Shown: in pieces, positions 31,019 through 42,932 of the stretch
How positions within the stretch are numbered: position 1 is the stretch's first letter
How the letters are laid out: every line of letters begins with the position of its first letter
Assembly (NCBI GenBank): GCA_947396885.1
Contig: OX377202.1
Location: 64,018,643-64,082,642 of the forward strand
From: Heligmosomoides polygyrus polygyrus
Lineage: Eukaryota; Nematoda; Chromadorea; Rhabditida; Heligmosomidae
Direction of reading: 5' to 3'
Length of the DNA: 64,000 nt
Made by a program: the position numbers and the translations under genes
The notes under the pieces: model-generated
What the model was told of the DNA's origin: nothing
What the model saw: only the letters and a program-made list of their open reading frames with translations
Database searches by the model: none

Positions 31019-31019
31019 A
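30988..31019 (+). repeat. (AAAT)n tail of family C
   Basis: About 7 AAAT units close the family C element, immediately after its last readable RT codons. Confidence 0.85.
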
Positions 31020-31132
31020 CCTTATCTAGTTTTTAAGCGAAACTCTCCAATAGAAAATCATTACACCTGAAATTCACTTGGCTGTAACGCAGGATGATTT
31101 GCCGTGCTAAGGGGTCCAAACCTTCACCTGTA

Positions 31133-34048
31133 TCACCTGTCGTCCCGTTGATCATCGACTTGCTCGAGCGGGCGCCAGCAGCGTCTCCATTCGTCCCTGT
31201 CGCGTGCCAGAGTGGTCCAATGGATCCTCCTCGCTCGAGGGACACGAAGAGCGTCATATCGGTCGTTCAGGGCTTTCACGAAGAAGTCCGACCAACGCGT
31301 TGGTGGGCGTCCTGGTGTTCTTTTGACATCCCGCGGAATCCAATCTGTGACGACTCTCGTCCAGCGGGTGTCTGCGAATCGCATTACGTGGCCGGCCCAC
31401 CTAATTTTCGACGACTTGGCCCATGCGACAGCGTCTCTGATCTTCGAACGTCGGCGAAGCTCGGAACTCCGGAGTCCTTCTCTCACTTGCGTGAGTCGTG
31501 TCACTCCGAGCATCGTCCTCTCGATTCCACGCTGCGCGACGCTGATCGCGTGTTCATCCTGCTTTCGTATAGCCCAGGTCTCTGAGGCGTATGTTAGGGC
31601 AGGAAGAACAGTGGAGTCGAATAGGTGGGCACGGAGTCGGACGTTCTTCGTCTTCTTCGCGACTTCTTCGACGCTCTTGAAAGCTCCCCAAGCCGCTCGT
31701 TTCCTCCTGCCCAGCTCTGGTGCTAGGTCGTTGGCCATGTTGACTTCGCGACCCAGATACACATAGCTGGAGCATTCGGAGATGTTCGTTCCGTTGAGCG
31801 AGAATGGGGCATCAGAAACCCATCCGTTCTTCATGAACATCGTCTTCGTAAGATTCAGCTGCAGTCCAACGCTTCCACATACACGATCGAAGTCGGCCAG
31901 CATTCGTTCCGCCTGACTGATGCTCGGTGTTATGAGCACGATGTCGTCAGCGAAGCGAAGATGGTGCAGTTGCCGGCCGTCGACCTTCACTCCCATGTCT
32001 TCCCATTCTAGTTCGCGCATGACGTTTTCGAGGGTGGCGCTGAAGAGCTTCGGGGATATGGTATCCCCTTGTCGAACCCCTCTCTTCACGTCAATGACGA
32101 CGTCGTTGTAGAATGGTGAGATCTTGGTCGTGAATCCACTGTACAGCTCTCGAAGGACCCTGATGTACTGAGTAGGAACGCCCTGGGTGAGCAGGGCTTC
32201 CATGACCGCTTCAGTCTCGACGGAGTCGAATGCCTTCTTCAGGTCGATGAACGTAAGGCACAGCGGCAGCTTGTACTCTCGCGACACTTCGATGAGCTTC
32301 GTAATGGTATGTATGTGGTCGATCGTGCTGAATCCTCTCCGAAATCCTGCTTGTTCGCATGGCTGTCCTTCGTCCAGCGTTCTACTAATCCTATTCAGGA
32401 TGACTCGAGTGAACAGCTTGTAGACTACGGACAACAGGCAGATCGGGCGATAGTTGCCAATGTCGTGCACGTCTCCCTTCTTGTACAGCAAAACGGTCTT
32501 GCTGGTCTTCCACTGAGATGGAACCTTGCACTCCGACAGGTAACGTGTGAAGAGCCGCGCCAGGGTGTTGATGAGCGCTGGCGGGAGGTTCTTCAGGTGT
32601 TCAGCTCTGATCCTGTCAGAACCGGGTGCTGTACGTTTCTTCACCGACGAGATGGCGTGTCGGATTTCGGAAGAGAGAACAGAGGGGACGACGTATCCAT
32701 CCTGCGGAAGATGGCATGGGGGCAGGTGGACGTGGCTATCGAAGAGATCGGAGTAGAAGTCGTGGATGACTTTCTCCATGGTCCTTCTGGAAGAGGTGAT
32801 GGTTCCGTCAGGACGTCGAAGAGCGGTCATCTTGGTCTTGAAGTTGGCGAAGTTCCGGCGGGCATTGCGGATGCTCAGCCCTGCCTCTGCTGCTTCAGCC
32901 AACACTTCCGCCCTTCTCTCCTTGAGATCTTCCTTTATCGCCGCTCTGCATAGCTTTGCAAGCTCGGACGTCAGTTGGTAGTTGCCTGACGCTCGTGCTG
33001 CTCCACGCTGGCGTATCAGCTCAAGAGTTTCCGGAGACAGGCGTCTCTTGGTGGTCTTTAAGCTCTCGGCTCCCTTAGCACTATCGTGGAGATGGTGCAC
33101 GAAGCGATCGTATTCCTCGTCGACGTTGTCCATGACGGCATCTTCCCAAAGGCCGACAAGAGAGGTGTAGAGATCCCAGTTGATGGTCGTTCTGGGATTC
33201 CTCTTCTTGAACTTCGCGGCCTTCTCTCCTTGACGCGAAAAGCGGAACCTCGCGCGAAGGAGGCGGTGGTCCGATCCCGTGTAGAACTTGGGGACAACGG
33301 AGACATCGGTCAGGCAATACTTGCGATTGAAGATGATGTGATCGATCTCGTTGTGGAACTGGCCACCGGGGGATTCCCAGGTCCATCGTAGGGAGGGAGG
33401 CTTCTGGAACTGCGAGTTTCCATGGATGGTCTTGGTCGACATGATAAACTCAGACAGCCTTTCACCTTGCTCGTTCCACTCCAAACCGTGGGTTCCGATG
33501 TGAAGTTCTTCCGGCGACCTTCGTGGCCCGATCTTGGCGTTGAAGTCGCCGACGATCACCTTGTAGAAGGTGTGATCTTCCTTATAGAACTTCTCCAGCT
33601 CCACGTAGAAGGCCTCGACGTCTTCGTCGTCGTAGTCGGATGTTGGGGCATACGCGACGAACACAGTCAAGGCTGGCACGGAGCCACATCGCTTCAGTCG
33701 CAGACGTCCGATTCGGCTTGTCAGAGACTCGTACGAATCGATGTTCATGGCCAAGTGCGTGTTGACGAGGACACCAACGCCGCCTACTCCCCTGCTGTCG
33801 CATGTTCCGAGGAACAGTTCTTCTCCGGAGTCGTAGGCGGCGTGTAGGGGGTGGTGTCTTCTCGTCTCGGTCAGTCCGATGACGTCGTACTTGATCTTCC
33901 TGGCTTGCATCATCAGGTCCTCGACGGATGCTTCCGACGCAAGCGTGCGGGCGTTGTAAGTACAGATCGTCATCCTAGTCCTTCTCAGTTTGCGCAGCCT
34001 GGTTAGGCCCTGAGATTTTAGCAGCCTCTCCGTACTCGTCCTTCCCAT
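31133..34048 (-). CDS. RTE family A endonuclease-reverse transcriptase, intact
   Basis: Single 971-residue ORF, the normal length for an RTE protein. The N-terminal endonuclease (about 30-255) has [55 protein letters not shown] and [14 protein letters not shown] basic linker follows (about 290-400). The RT (about 450-750) has [67 protein letters not shown] and [10 protein letters not shown] with the catalytic Asp pair. The C-terminus carries [17 protein letters not shown]. The ATG at 34048 ([10 protein letters not shown]) is shared with copy 1 and no longer in-frame ATG is present. No nonsense or frameshift was seen, so it may be competent. On the opposite strand, long frames are shadows. Confidence 0.93.
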   Translation of the reverse strand: MGRTSTERLLKSQGLTRLRKLRRTRMTICTYNARTLASEASVEDLMMQARKIKYDVIGLTETRRHHPLHAAYDSGEELFLGTCDSRGVGGVGVLVNTHLAMNIDSYESLTSRIGRLRLKRCGSVPALTVFVAYAPTSDYDDEDVEAFYVELEKFYKEDHTFYKVIVGDFNAKIGPRRSPEELHIGTHGLEWNEQGERLSEFIMSTKTIHGNSQFQKPPSLRWTWESPGGQFHNEIDHIIFNRKYCLTDVSVVPKFYTGSDHRLLRARFRFSRQGEKAAKFKKRNPRTTINWDLYTSLVGLWEDAVMDNVDEEYDRFVHHLHDSAKGAESLKTTKRRLSPETLELIRQRGAARASGNYQLTSELAKLCRAAIKEDLKERRAEVLAEAAEAGLSIRNARRNFANFKTKMTALRRPDGTITSSRRTMEKVIHDFYSDLFDSHVHLPPCHLPQDGYVVPSVLSSEIRHAISSVKKRTAPGSDRIRAEHLKNLPPALINTLARLFTRYLSECKVPSQWKTSKTVLLYKKGDVHDIGNYRPICLLSVVYKLFTRVILNRISRTLDEGQPCEQAGFRRGFSTIDHIHTITKLIEVSREYKLPLCLTFIDLKKAFDSVETEAVMEALLTQGVPTQYIRVLRELYSGFTTKISPFYNDVVIDVKRGVRQGDTISPKLFSATLENVMRELEWEDMGVKVDGRQLHHLRFADDIVLITPSISQAERMLADFDRVCGSVGLQLNLTKTMFMKNGWVSDAPFSLNGTNISECSSYVYLGREVNMANDLAPELGRRKRAAWGAFKSVEEVAKKTKNVRLRAHLFDSTVLPALTYASETWAIRKQDEHAISVAQRGIERTMLGVTRLTQVREGLRSSELRRRSKIRDAVAWAKSSKIRWAGHVMRFADTRWTRVVTDWIPRDVKRTPGRPPTRWSDFFVKALNDRYDALRVPRARRIHWTTLARDRDEWRRCWRPLEQVDDQRDDR

Positions 34049-34502
34049 CGCTGCAGAAATGGGGGCTCTTTCGGGGTCAGGGGAATGAGGCCCTTTAGTG
34101 CTGCTGTGTTTGACTGGAATACAACACGGGTAGCTAGTCAGGCTCTGTCGTGCGGGCGGGGTACTCCGGGCAGCCAGCCAGACTGCCCGAAGGGACGGGG
34201 CGAGACTTAAGGCGACCTCGAATCGCCTTACATGTACTCCCAGTCTACCGAGTGCAAGCTTTTGGCCGAGCCGACACAGTTACAATCCGCACAGTCACGG
34301 ACACATCCACGCACACTGTGCACGAACATGCCGCTCCCACGCACAAGGAACGCATCGACCCGACACAGCAGGAGCAAGGAGTCCATCCCCTGCATCCCAC
34401 CTGCGTCTCTGGGCAGTACACGGTCGCATTTGGTTCGCGTTTAATTCCCCTATCCACCACCCGGGGACGCGCCACGTGGCCCTGCGACAAGCGGCCCGAG
34501 AT

Positions 34503-34546
34503 CCCTCTTAACAAGAGAGCCCGAAGGCTCTCTATCGAGGGAGATC
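34503..34546 (-). other. 5'-terminal RNA hairpin with UUCG loop (family A)
   Basis: On the element's sense strand AGAGAGCC-TTCG-GGCTCTCT forms an 8-bp stem (34526-34533 with 34514-34521) capped by a UUCG tetraloop closed by C-G. An outer TCCCTC/GAGGGA pairing lies beyond an asymmetric internal loop. The same sequence occurs at 2099-2118 in copy 1. It lies within about 15-35 nt of the element 5' end. I could not fit it to a complete HDV-like or hammerhead core. Confidence 0.65.
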
Positions 34547-34562
34547 CGTGGGTCCAAACCTT

Positions 34563-36962
34563 AAATAAATAAAAGGCAGTTAAATTACATATTTCTGTTA
34601 GGGAGGTATCAGAGACTACGAGATCTTGCAAGGAGGCAATTTAGAGCCGCCTTGCTGCGCTGCATAAACGCCTCAGCACCACTGGGCGTCCACCCAAGAG
34701 CGAGGCGGCCGTGTAGGCGAACCGAGCGACGGCAGTTAGACATGGGTTAGCAGAGGATGAGTGCTCTGCTAAGAAATGTCAAAAATATCGACTTTTCTAG
34801 ATCTGAACAATTTTATACCGCTGAAAAGCTCTCAACGAGCTCAGAAACGCTGTTTAAGTCATTTTTGAATGTGGGGGAAAACGACCGCAGAAACGGTGGA
34901 AAACCATCAAAACGACGAGTTTCCATTGAGAGTTAACAGTTCATAAGAATGTCCTGGAAAGGACTGCTCGATCCTCCTGATGTTATGTCAAAGCCAGATC
35001 AGCGTACAGTGTACGAAAACAATTTTGTCCCTTTAACTGCTATTATTAAAGACTTACACGACCATCAACTACAGAAAAAATGTCACTGCAGCAAACTCAT
35101 TTCTTGCATGAGGTGGTTTGCAGCTGAAGATTATGGGAATTTCGTTGAGTTGCAAGAATAGTTTTACATTTTTAAAGATTATCTTCTGCTTTACATGGTT
35201 TATTAGTTTGGGATCCAGTAGCAGAAGTTGCATAGCAGAAGGTGGACCGCCAACGTCGCCCAATTTTCGAACCAACCGCAAGATACAAACAGTTGGCTAA
35301 ATTTAGATCTGCTTACTGTCGGCGTGATAGCAGTAATGTGCCGCAACCAACTGTGCTAAACAAAAAAAGAAAATTCCAAGGTTTTCAGGACATCGCTAGT
35401 GAAGTGCGCGCCAGAGACGCCATTGGCCGTTTTGGAGAGGTCGTAAACAAACTAGCGGCCTTCCAAAGGAGAATGCTCTGCAGCTAAGTCAGTTTTCAAA
35501 AAGCTCAGTTCATAAGGGAATCGGCAGATTCGTCATTGAGAGGGAAGTGTTTTGCTGTATGGTCTAGGTTCCAATCTAGTAAATATGAAGGAAGTTATGG
35601 AGCTGCGACGGTTTGTGACGGAAAAATCTGTCGAAAGCGTCGACTGTTCACGAATTAGGAGCGGTATTGTAGGCTTACGGCGGCCTATTTAGCGATACGT
35701 CGTGAAAACAGAATGCGAGATGCGTCCCGGAATGGGCTGAACTATCAATGACCTTTGCCCTTATTTATGAGCTGGTAGCCTTACTGCTGCAGGAGGAAGC
35801 CTGTTGCCTTCTGCAGCTGCAACACACGTAACCTGTTCGGTGTTTCCGTTTTATGAGTTTTGTACGAATTGAAGGAGGGTAAAACTTCCGCCCCAATACA
35901 TCTGCACCAATCTCGTTTCTGTCGTAGATGAAGTTAGTGTATCCTTGCATTATCACTCAGTTTCTATTGTCAAATCATTGACGAGCACACGGAGAACGTC
36001 CCCTTCTTTCTCCGCCATAATCAAAGATTAGCGGTGGGGACCAAGCGACTCGAGATCTACTGAACAACGATTTGCACTCACATGGCGTACGATTCGGCCG
36101 CTAGAGAATGTAAAGGGCAAAAAATGGTGGCATTCAGGACGGTGAATCCTTCTTGTCCTAATCACTAATGATAAGACTTTAATGCGGAATGAAAACGTTC
36201 GACACACGTGGTTCGAGGTGCCCTTTTGCGTTGCCCTTGATCATTATTAATCACGTGAAGTGCGGTTCTACCGTCGTCACTACGGAGGTAGAAAAACGAA
36301 AGCACTCGGTCATTCAGTGAGGAACGTATTATTCTACCGGATTTTCAAAATGCGCTTCACCTCACGCGTATGCAGCTAGTAATTACTAACAAAGGTGAGT
36401 AGAAGAGAGAAGTTTTAGAAAAATCCACCTGAACTGCACCACAATAAAGATGCGTAGAAAATAAAGTTTTCGCTGCCTTCCGCAATGGATTTTTATCACT
36501 GCTGCATGCGGACCTCATGATCCATACTTTTTGTCGTGTAGTGTACCATCTCTTCGTGACTGAAAATCGTTTCGCTTAAACCGCCTAACTCCGTATTTTG
36601 ATAAGGTCATATGCGAAATAGGAACAGCTGCTGCATGTCACAGGACGACCGGTAATAGAGGTGGAGCAATTAATGGTGCTGGCGTGATTTCTTCTGTTTC
36701 AGAAGGCTACTATCGCTCTGAAGTAGGTCAGCAGCCCACTCGTTAACCCCTTCTACGTAGGAGGATGGCGCTTGTAACGTCAACCCGGTAATGTCAGAAG
36801 AAATTTCTGGGCCGCGAAACATTCGACGCTGACCCGCACTAGCGTTACAACCTTCATATATACCACTGAGGGCTATGCAGCGCCCACAAGTGAACGGCTT
36901 ACATAACATTAGAGGCTTCCCTAGACTTTTGCGGCAAAGCGGCACGCGCCAAAACTGCTGCG
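34563..36962. other. Intergenic, no supported gene
   Basis: Just after the family A target duplication is AAATAAATAAA, perhaps another LINE tail. Plus-strand frames at 34949-35161 and 35242-35487 have no recognised motif. The sequence GCGGTATTGTA at 35662-35672 resembles the right end of the element at 49411-52133 but has no visible partner. Confidence 0.4.
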
Positions 36963-37102
36963 TAAGGTCTATGTTATACTTCGGCGACGCGTCGGCGACG
37001 CTGCGTTGCGCGGCCTGCTACGCACTGCGTAACAGGCGTAACACGTAACACTTTCGCCGACGTCGCTGACAAGAGCGTCGTCGAAGTATAACATCGACCT
37101 AA
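36963..37102. mobile_element. PIF/Harbinger-like MITE, about 134 bp
   Basis: Inverted termini GGTCTATGTTATACTTCGGC and GGTCGATGTTATACTTCGAC are flanked on both sides by TAA, a TWA-type 3-bp duplication. The interior is GC-rich with CGTCGGCGACG motifs. The superfamily is assigned from duplication size and length only. Confidence 0.7.
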
Positions 37103-38474
37103 TAGCGAAATGACGACGTGGCGCGGCACTCATTCTCAGCTTTGTCGCCCTACTGCATGGCCAAAGCGGTTTCATTATCAATATTAGTTTCCATACTAGA
37201 TCCCCCACGATCAGCCAGAGCCTAGACAGACAGTTCTCTGCCATCGGTAGTGCGGTGCAGGCAGAGCCATGCGGTAATAATGCCTTGAATCACTATTGCC
37301 GACGCCGCGTTTGCGGCGCCAGCTGCAGCTTTGGCCAAGGCAACACATCAGTGGCGAGTTGGATGCGGCAAGTTTTGCCGCCGGCAGTATGTCTCTGCCC
37401 TATGCTTAAATATAGGTAGACCTGCCAGGATGCTACAAAAGTGTACAGAGGCATTAAGGCATTCACGTCATTCAGAACAGGTCTTTTTTGGTCCGGTTAT
37501 CTCTGGGCATCTTCGCTGGTTGTAATGAAGCGAAAGATGGGATGCATTTACGTTGAAAAACCAAACGGTCTGGAATTTCGTAAACGCAATTCCGCCTGCA
37601 ATTTATGATGTCGAAACGTTAGTGGTGCGAAGCATCGGCACCGGACCTTGAAGTCGTGCACCTTATCAAATTCCTTGCCTTACGCCTCCATGGCTGTACA
37701 TAGTTTGAGCAAACACGCTGGCAAACAAGCTACCCGTCTCCCTCACAAATGGCACACCGCTGCTTACCAAGGCCAGAAAGGCACCTCAACATTCTACGAC
37801 ACCAAAGCTTCAGCTTCATCCTCGTTTATTAGCCCTGCACAGGGCAAGCGTTCCAATATAATATAATAAATATCAAAGAAAGGCAAACACAATTACGAAG
37901 AAACGCAACAGTGATACTGACAGAATAAATTCTTCAGAACATACGTAAGCGATTGCCAGTGGACAGTTCGCGAACTTCAGAACATTTCAACAAAATTTCT
38001 ATCCTGACTAAAAAAGCTGAAGACGTTTTGAAAGCTTGAAGTATATAAGGGCTCCCAGCTCTGCGTGCAGAGGCGTGCAGAGGACGTGGCGCAGTTGCAT
38101 CCATAAGTCTATGAACACTTAAATGTTGTCGTGTGTTTTGCGGAAACGTGACCGAGTCAAACGAAGCAAAAGTTCTGTATGTTATTTAACTCAGTAAGTA
38201 GCAAAACCGCAGGGCTTCTGTTTCAACACGCTTTAAGTGCACATAATATTGAGGCGATTGTGTCTTTCTGGATCTCAGGCCCTACAGTGCACTCCATGTT
38301 AACAACTTTTTTCAATTCTGACAGCGGTGTGCCGAATGCAATTAAACCGACAGTGGAGATATGTTTCCACTGAAAGTGCCTAATAATGAACAGGATACTG
38401 AATGTCATAATCCGTGGAGCACTCGTCAGTCTCGAATAATGGTGTTGATGCATTGGTATTTCGACGATCAGCTC
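37103..38474. other. Intergenic, no supported gene
   Basis: No frame longer than about 100 codons and no motif. A small GC-rich patch of CGCCG/CGGCG near 37290-37390 may be related to the adjacent MITE. Confidence 0.4.
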
Positions 38475-39850
38475 TACAATACCGCTCATAACTAGTATCG
38501 CATTTCGCGCAGGAGTATCGCAGAGCATCGGAATCGTTCGCAGTGAGCTTGCTGAAAAGCTGACTACAATACTGAAATCGCCTCATCGAGGAGATCTCGA
38601 AAATCGAAATGGATTCGATGTAGCGTTTAATCTGACCTAGTTACGGTGGTTTACGTGGACTTTTGGTAGCTTCTTTGGGAAAATTATCCCACAGTTTCTG
38701 GAAAAAGTTGTTCGGCGACCCATATACCTACCGCGGCGACCGTCTTGCTCGCTGGAGATAATTACGCCCACAGGATACGGCTTCATAGTTGATCGCATAC
38801 CCACACTTCTGCCAAATTTTTCTTCGGAGTACATATTGTCCATTTCCGGTTTCAAATCCGAATTCCTACCGTAATATTCATTATTTCGATAGAGCGTACC
38901 GCCATCTTTGGACGACTGCAAGTTCCGCAAGTTAGCGTGCAAACGATTGTCTTCAAGATTAATTCCTTGTATTCTAGTTTACAGCACGCTTTTAAGAAGA
39001 TATATTGTTGTAAAGCACATTTAGTCAATTATGCGCCAGCACAACGCCACCTTTTCAGCTGTAACGCTAAGATTCTTGTTTTCAGTCCATATTTAAAAAG
39101 TTCTCTGGCGCAGTCAAAATAATGACAATCAGCAGAATTACGGCAGAAAAATCTATTGGCTGTCCAATTTTTAGAAAGTGAAATTGTGATAGGTTGCACA
39201 CGTTTACTGCTTTGTGCACTTCATAAGTTAGGTTTTCCTTGGGCTGTGCTGTAAACTAGAATACGAGGGAGCAACCTTGAAGACAATCGTTTGCATGCTT
39301 GGACTGGACTTGGAGTCGTCCAAAGATGGCATTACGCCTTATCGAAATAATGGATACTACGGTAAGAATTCGAATTTGAACCGGAAATGGACAATATGTA
39401 CTCCACAGAAAAATTCGGCAGAAGTGTGGGTTTGTGACCAATTATGGAGCCGTATCCTGTGGGCATAATTATCTCCAGCGAGCAAGACGTCGCCGCGGTA
39501 GGTATATAGGTCGCCGATCAACTTTTTCCAAAACTGCGTAATAATTTTGAGATCAGTGTATGCTGACTTCACGAGGGGATCCCGAATTTGTGTCCTGATT
39601 GAAATTGTAACCATTTTGAAGGAAGCTACCAAAAATCCACTTTAACTACCGAAAACAGGTCAGATTAAGCGCTACTTCGAATCCATTTCGACTTTCGAGA
39701 TCTCCTCGATGAGGCGATTTCAGTAATGTAGTCAGCGTTTCAGCAAGCTCACGGCGTACGATTCCGACGCTTTGCGACGCTCCTGCGCGTCGCCGACGCT
39801 CCGTCGCGTTGGGGGTGCGAAATGCGACACTAGTTATGAGCGGTGCTGTA
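38475..39850. mobile_element. TA-flanked foldback element, 1.38 kb
   Basis: The left end reads TA-CAATACCGCTCATAACTAG and the inverted right end TA-CAGCACCGCTCATAACTAG. The arms stay similar for about 500 bp each: CGAGATCTCCTCGATGAGGC, the GTACATATTGTCCATTTCCGG segment, and CGTCCAAAGATGG-type sequence recur inverted. A spacer of about 260 bp (38986-39245) separates them. The right arm has extra CGACGC-rich sequence at about 39765-39820. No transposase frame is present. Confidence 0.85.
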
Positions 39851-40730
39851 TGTATATATATTAATGGGACATATTGGGGTGCGTGCTGAAAACGAAAACC
39901 TGCTCCTTGGCCATTCGGTTGTGATTAGTTCTTATTTTCTGTCAGTTACTAGTTGATTTGACTTATTGTCCGATTTTGTTTTATTTTCCATTTTCTATTT
40001 CCTATTGCAGTTGTCTTCGATTCTGGTTTCTGACTGTTCCCGTATAGTTTTGATTTGGTTTGGCGCGTCATTAGCGACGTAGTAAATAAAAAATAAATAT
40101 TCTAGTTCCAGTTCTCTCCTCCTTTCTAAAAGGAAAGAGATGGCGTAGGCGTTGAGCAAGGACTATACCAAGTGTGTTCTATTTCATATCCCTGTCGATA
40201 AGCACAAAGCATAGACTTTTGCCACACGAGTTCTTTCCTACCTTATCAAAATCCTCAGGGAGAAATCGCCGAGACACTTAGAATTTCCTTCTGGTTTCTC
40301 AGTAGAGGACTCGCGAAGAAGGTATTCTTTTGATTTGCTTTCCTTGATAGGGGTCAAAATTCGTTCGCTCTTTGGTTTCTCCAAGGAGAAGTTGCTAGAA
40401 GGCTTTCTGATTTTTCCTAGTTCCTCATGAGAAGGAGAGAACTGAAGTGAACGAAATGTTACCTGACTCAAATGACCGCCTTAGAACGTTGGAGTGCAAT
40501 ATTCCAACAGACGACCGAAAAAAGCCGCCTTCAAAATAAAGCACTGGCCATTTAGTGTGCGCAACTCATAGACAAAGTATCCAACTCAGTGATCTCCTCG
40601 TTCGAGCTTCATAGAACTCTGTTACCCTGCATAGGTCATGGCCAGTATGGAACAACCTGGCGCAGAAGAAGAGCAGTGAAACATTAAACCTAAAGCGACC
40701 ACTAGGCCTATTTACTAATAAGATAACAGC
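39851..40730. other. Intergenic, no supported gene
   Basis: T-rich sequence runs into AGTAAATAAAAAATAAATA at about 40080, again resembling a LINE 3' end. The remainder up to the family B insertion shows no gene. Confidence 0.4.
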
Positions 40731-40745
40731 AAGGTATATGGATGG

Positions 40746-42897
40746 GAAGGTTGCGCCGTATGAAATGGTCGCCACACAACACCGCCCACTGATCTGCATT
40801 ATGAAGATCACACCACCGATGTTTACGTAGGTTGAACGGAGCGGTCCGTTAAGGATCAAGTGGTGGCGACTGAAAGAAAAGGAAGCAGCTGTGACTTCGC
40901 GCATTCGGTTGCCGACGGTCACGACCGTTGATGGCAAAATGCCACGGACGCGATTCTCAGTGCTGCGCGTTCCGAACTCGGCCCTACGAAACCGGGACGG
41001 TGTAAGGTCGATAAGCAGACATGGCTATGGACTAACGAAGTTAAGGAAAAAGTCCGAGAGAAGAAGAGATTATACCGCGCCTTTCTCGGCGATAAGACAG
41101 CCGATAAATGGCGTCTGTATCAGGAAGCAAGGAAAGCCGCTAAGAAGGCGATAGCCGTCGCAGGAGCCACTCATTACGATGATGTTAGGCTTAGGCTTGA
41201 GTCGCGCGATGACGAGCGATTTCTTTATCGACTCGCGAAAGGCCGTCACCGCCAGACTGAGGATGTTGAGAAGTTCTTGGGCATCAACGATGAGAACGGT
41301 CATCTACTCATGGACCGCAAGATGGTTTTGAACCGATGGCGCACCTATTTCGAGGAAATCTCGACAATAGAGTTCGTTCATCCGAGCATTCCATCTTCTT
41401 CTCCTGTATACGGTCCCGTTCAGAAAATCACCGTAGAGGAGGTAGAAGCGGCTCTAAAGAAGATGAAGCCGGGCAAGGCAAAGGGCCCAGATGATTTGGT
41501 GGCCGAATCATGGAAGTCGAAATCCTGGTACCCAACGAAGTGGCTGGCGACGTTCTTCAACCAGGTTATTGCGGAGAAGAAAGTCCTGATATTTGGCAGA
41601 GAAGCACGACGATTCCCATTTGAAAAAGAAGGGCAATCCGGCAGACTGCTCAAACTACCGTCCAATCCGATTGCTTTCGCATAGCATGAAGATCTTCGAG
41701 CGGATTGTCGATGGGCGCATTCGTGATATCGTCCAATTCTCTACCAACCAGTGCGGCTTCGTAGCTGGTTGTGGCACTGTCGATGCCATAAACGCCGTTC
41801 GTCTTCTGATAGAAAAACACCGGGAGAAACAGAATCCGGTGCATCTTGCCTTCCTGGATTTGGAGAAGGCCTTTGATCGCGTTCCGCGTGAAGTGATATG
41901 GTATGCCTTACGAGAACATGGAGTCCTCGAAGAGCTCATAGAGTGGGTACGAATACTGTACTGTTGTCCAAAGAGTTGAGTGCAAGCTGCAGCAGGTACA
42001 TCGATGGAGTTTCCCTTCTCTGTCGGAGTACATCAAGGGTCTGCGCTCTCCCCTCTACTCTTCGTCGTCGTTATGGATGCCATATCGCGTGATCTTCACC
42101 AGCCAGTCCCTTGGACGTTGCTTTATGCTGATGATGTAATGCTTGCTAGACAAGACAAGATTGAACTCCAGCGGCAGGTACACGCTTGGTGCGATCGCTT
42201 GGAGAGATTTGGACTCAAACTTAATGTCAAGAAGACCGAGTATGTGACGACTGATGAAGACGAGTCCAGCTCCATTAAGGTAAATGGCATTGAGCTGCCA
42301 CGTACTTCGGTATTCAAGTACTTGAGATCAGCAATCACGTCCGATGGCGGTTTACTCGTTGAAGCCAACTCACGCGTGAGTGCAGCGTGGTCGAAATGGC
42401 GCTCTCTGACGGGAGTGCTCTGCGACAAGAAGATACCAGAGCGCCTCAAGTCGAAGATCTACAGTGCAGTCGTCCGGCCTGTAGCTATTTACGGAGCTGA
42501 GTGCTGGCCCGTTACCAAAGAAACTGAAAGGCGCCTCAGCGTAATGGAAACGAAGATGCTGCGGTGGACGGCCGGAGTTACGCGTTTGGATCGAGTACTC
42601 AACGAATCCATACGGCAGAGGTTCGGTGTCACCCCGATATTCAAGAAGATGCGTGAAGCTCGTCTGCGATGGTACGGCCACGTCCTTCGCGCAAAAGGTG
42701 ACACTGTCCGAAAGACTGGTCTTAACCTTGATGTGCCCGGTAGGCGGCCACGAGGGCGACCAAAACTGCGGTGGCTTGATACGTTGCATCAGGACTTGAA
42801 GGTGGCTAGGTTGCACCCTGATCAGGCATTTGATCGGGAAAAGTGGCGCCAACATTCCAGGAAAGCGGACCCCGCAACTAAGCGGGACAAACGCTGA
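40746..42897 (+). pseudogene. Family B reverse transcriptase, truncated and broken
   Basis: It carries the end of the endonuclease and nearly the whole RT. Readable motifs include MKPGKAKGPDDLVAESW, NYRPIRLLSHSMKIFERI, QCGFVAGCGTVDAI, FLDLEKAFDRVPREV, GVHQGSALSPLLF and LLYADDVML. It differs from the intact copy by frameshifts near 40940 and 41590 (before and after TTFFNQVIAEKKV-type sequence) and a stop at 41977-41979 (CCPKS then TGA). The last 305 codons to the TGA at 42897 are open. Divergence from the intact copy is substantial, so it is an older subfamily member rather than a recent daughter. Confidence 0.9.
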
Positions 42898-42917
42898 AGA
42901 AGAAGAAGAAGAAGAAG
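40746..42917 (+). mobile_element. RTE family B, 5'-truncated insertion
   Basis: It is bounded by a perfect 15-bp duplication, AAGGTATATGGATGG, at 40731-40745 and 42918-42932. The 5' end starts within the endonuclease (matching about 26547 of the full copy) and the 3' end is the (GAA)n tail. This is the expected product of incomplete target-primed reverse transcription. Confidence 0.93.
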
Positions 42918-42932
42918 AAGGTATATGGATGG

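Larger units (their letters stand above)
24940..31019 (+). mobile_element. RTE-clade LINE, family C, degenerate and twice interrupted
   Basis: Three blocks belong together: 24940-25579 (endonuclease), 28740-29680 (end of endonuclease, then start of RT) and 29916-31019 (RT core to 3' end). The first gap is the family B element and the second is a SINE; each is bounded by a target duplication. Reading resumes in the same sense across both gaps. The 3' end is an (AAAT)n tail at 30988-31019. The 5' limit is uncertain because the endonuclease N-terminus is too decayed to align. Confidence 0.85.
31125..34549 (-). mobile_element. RTE-clade LINE, family A, full-length copy 2
   Basis: It is flanked by an identical 13-bp duplication, GGGTCCAAACCTT, at 31112-31124 and 34550-34562. 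The 3' end lies only about 10 nt beyond the ORF stop (TGATACAGGTG), the very short 3' UTR typical of RTE. The 5' end coincides with that of copy 1 at about 2135. The element inserted just downstream of the family C tail. Confidence 0.95.

Noticed and set aside
34440..34549. Complete HDV-like or hammerhead ribozyme at the family A 5' end
   Set aside because: I could not pair a P1 helix with the required second strand, and no CTGATGA/GAAA hammerhead core is present. Only the hairpin is claimed.
31094..34631. Many plus-strand frames of 60-214 codons across RTE family A, and similar ones at 54-1436
   Set aside because: They run antisense to a well-supported reverse transcriptase ORF and follow its codon pattern.
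35242..35487. 81-codon plus-strand frame with basic, soluble composition
   Set aside because: Composition looks protein-like but no domain, start context or neighbouring exon supports it.
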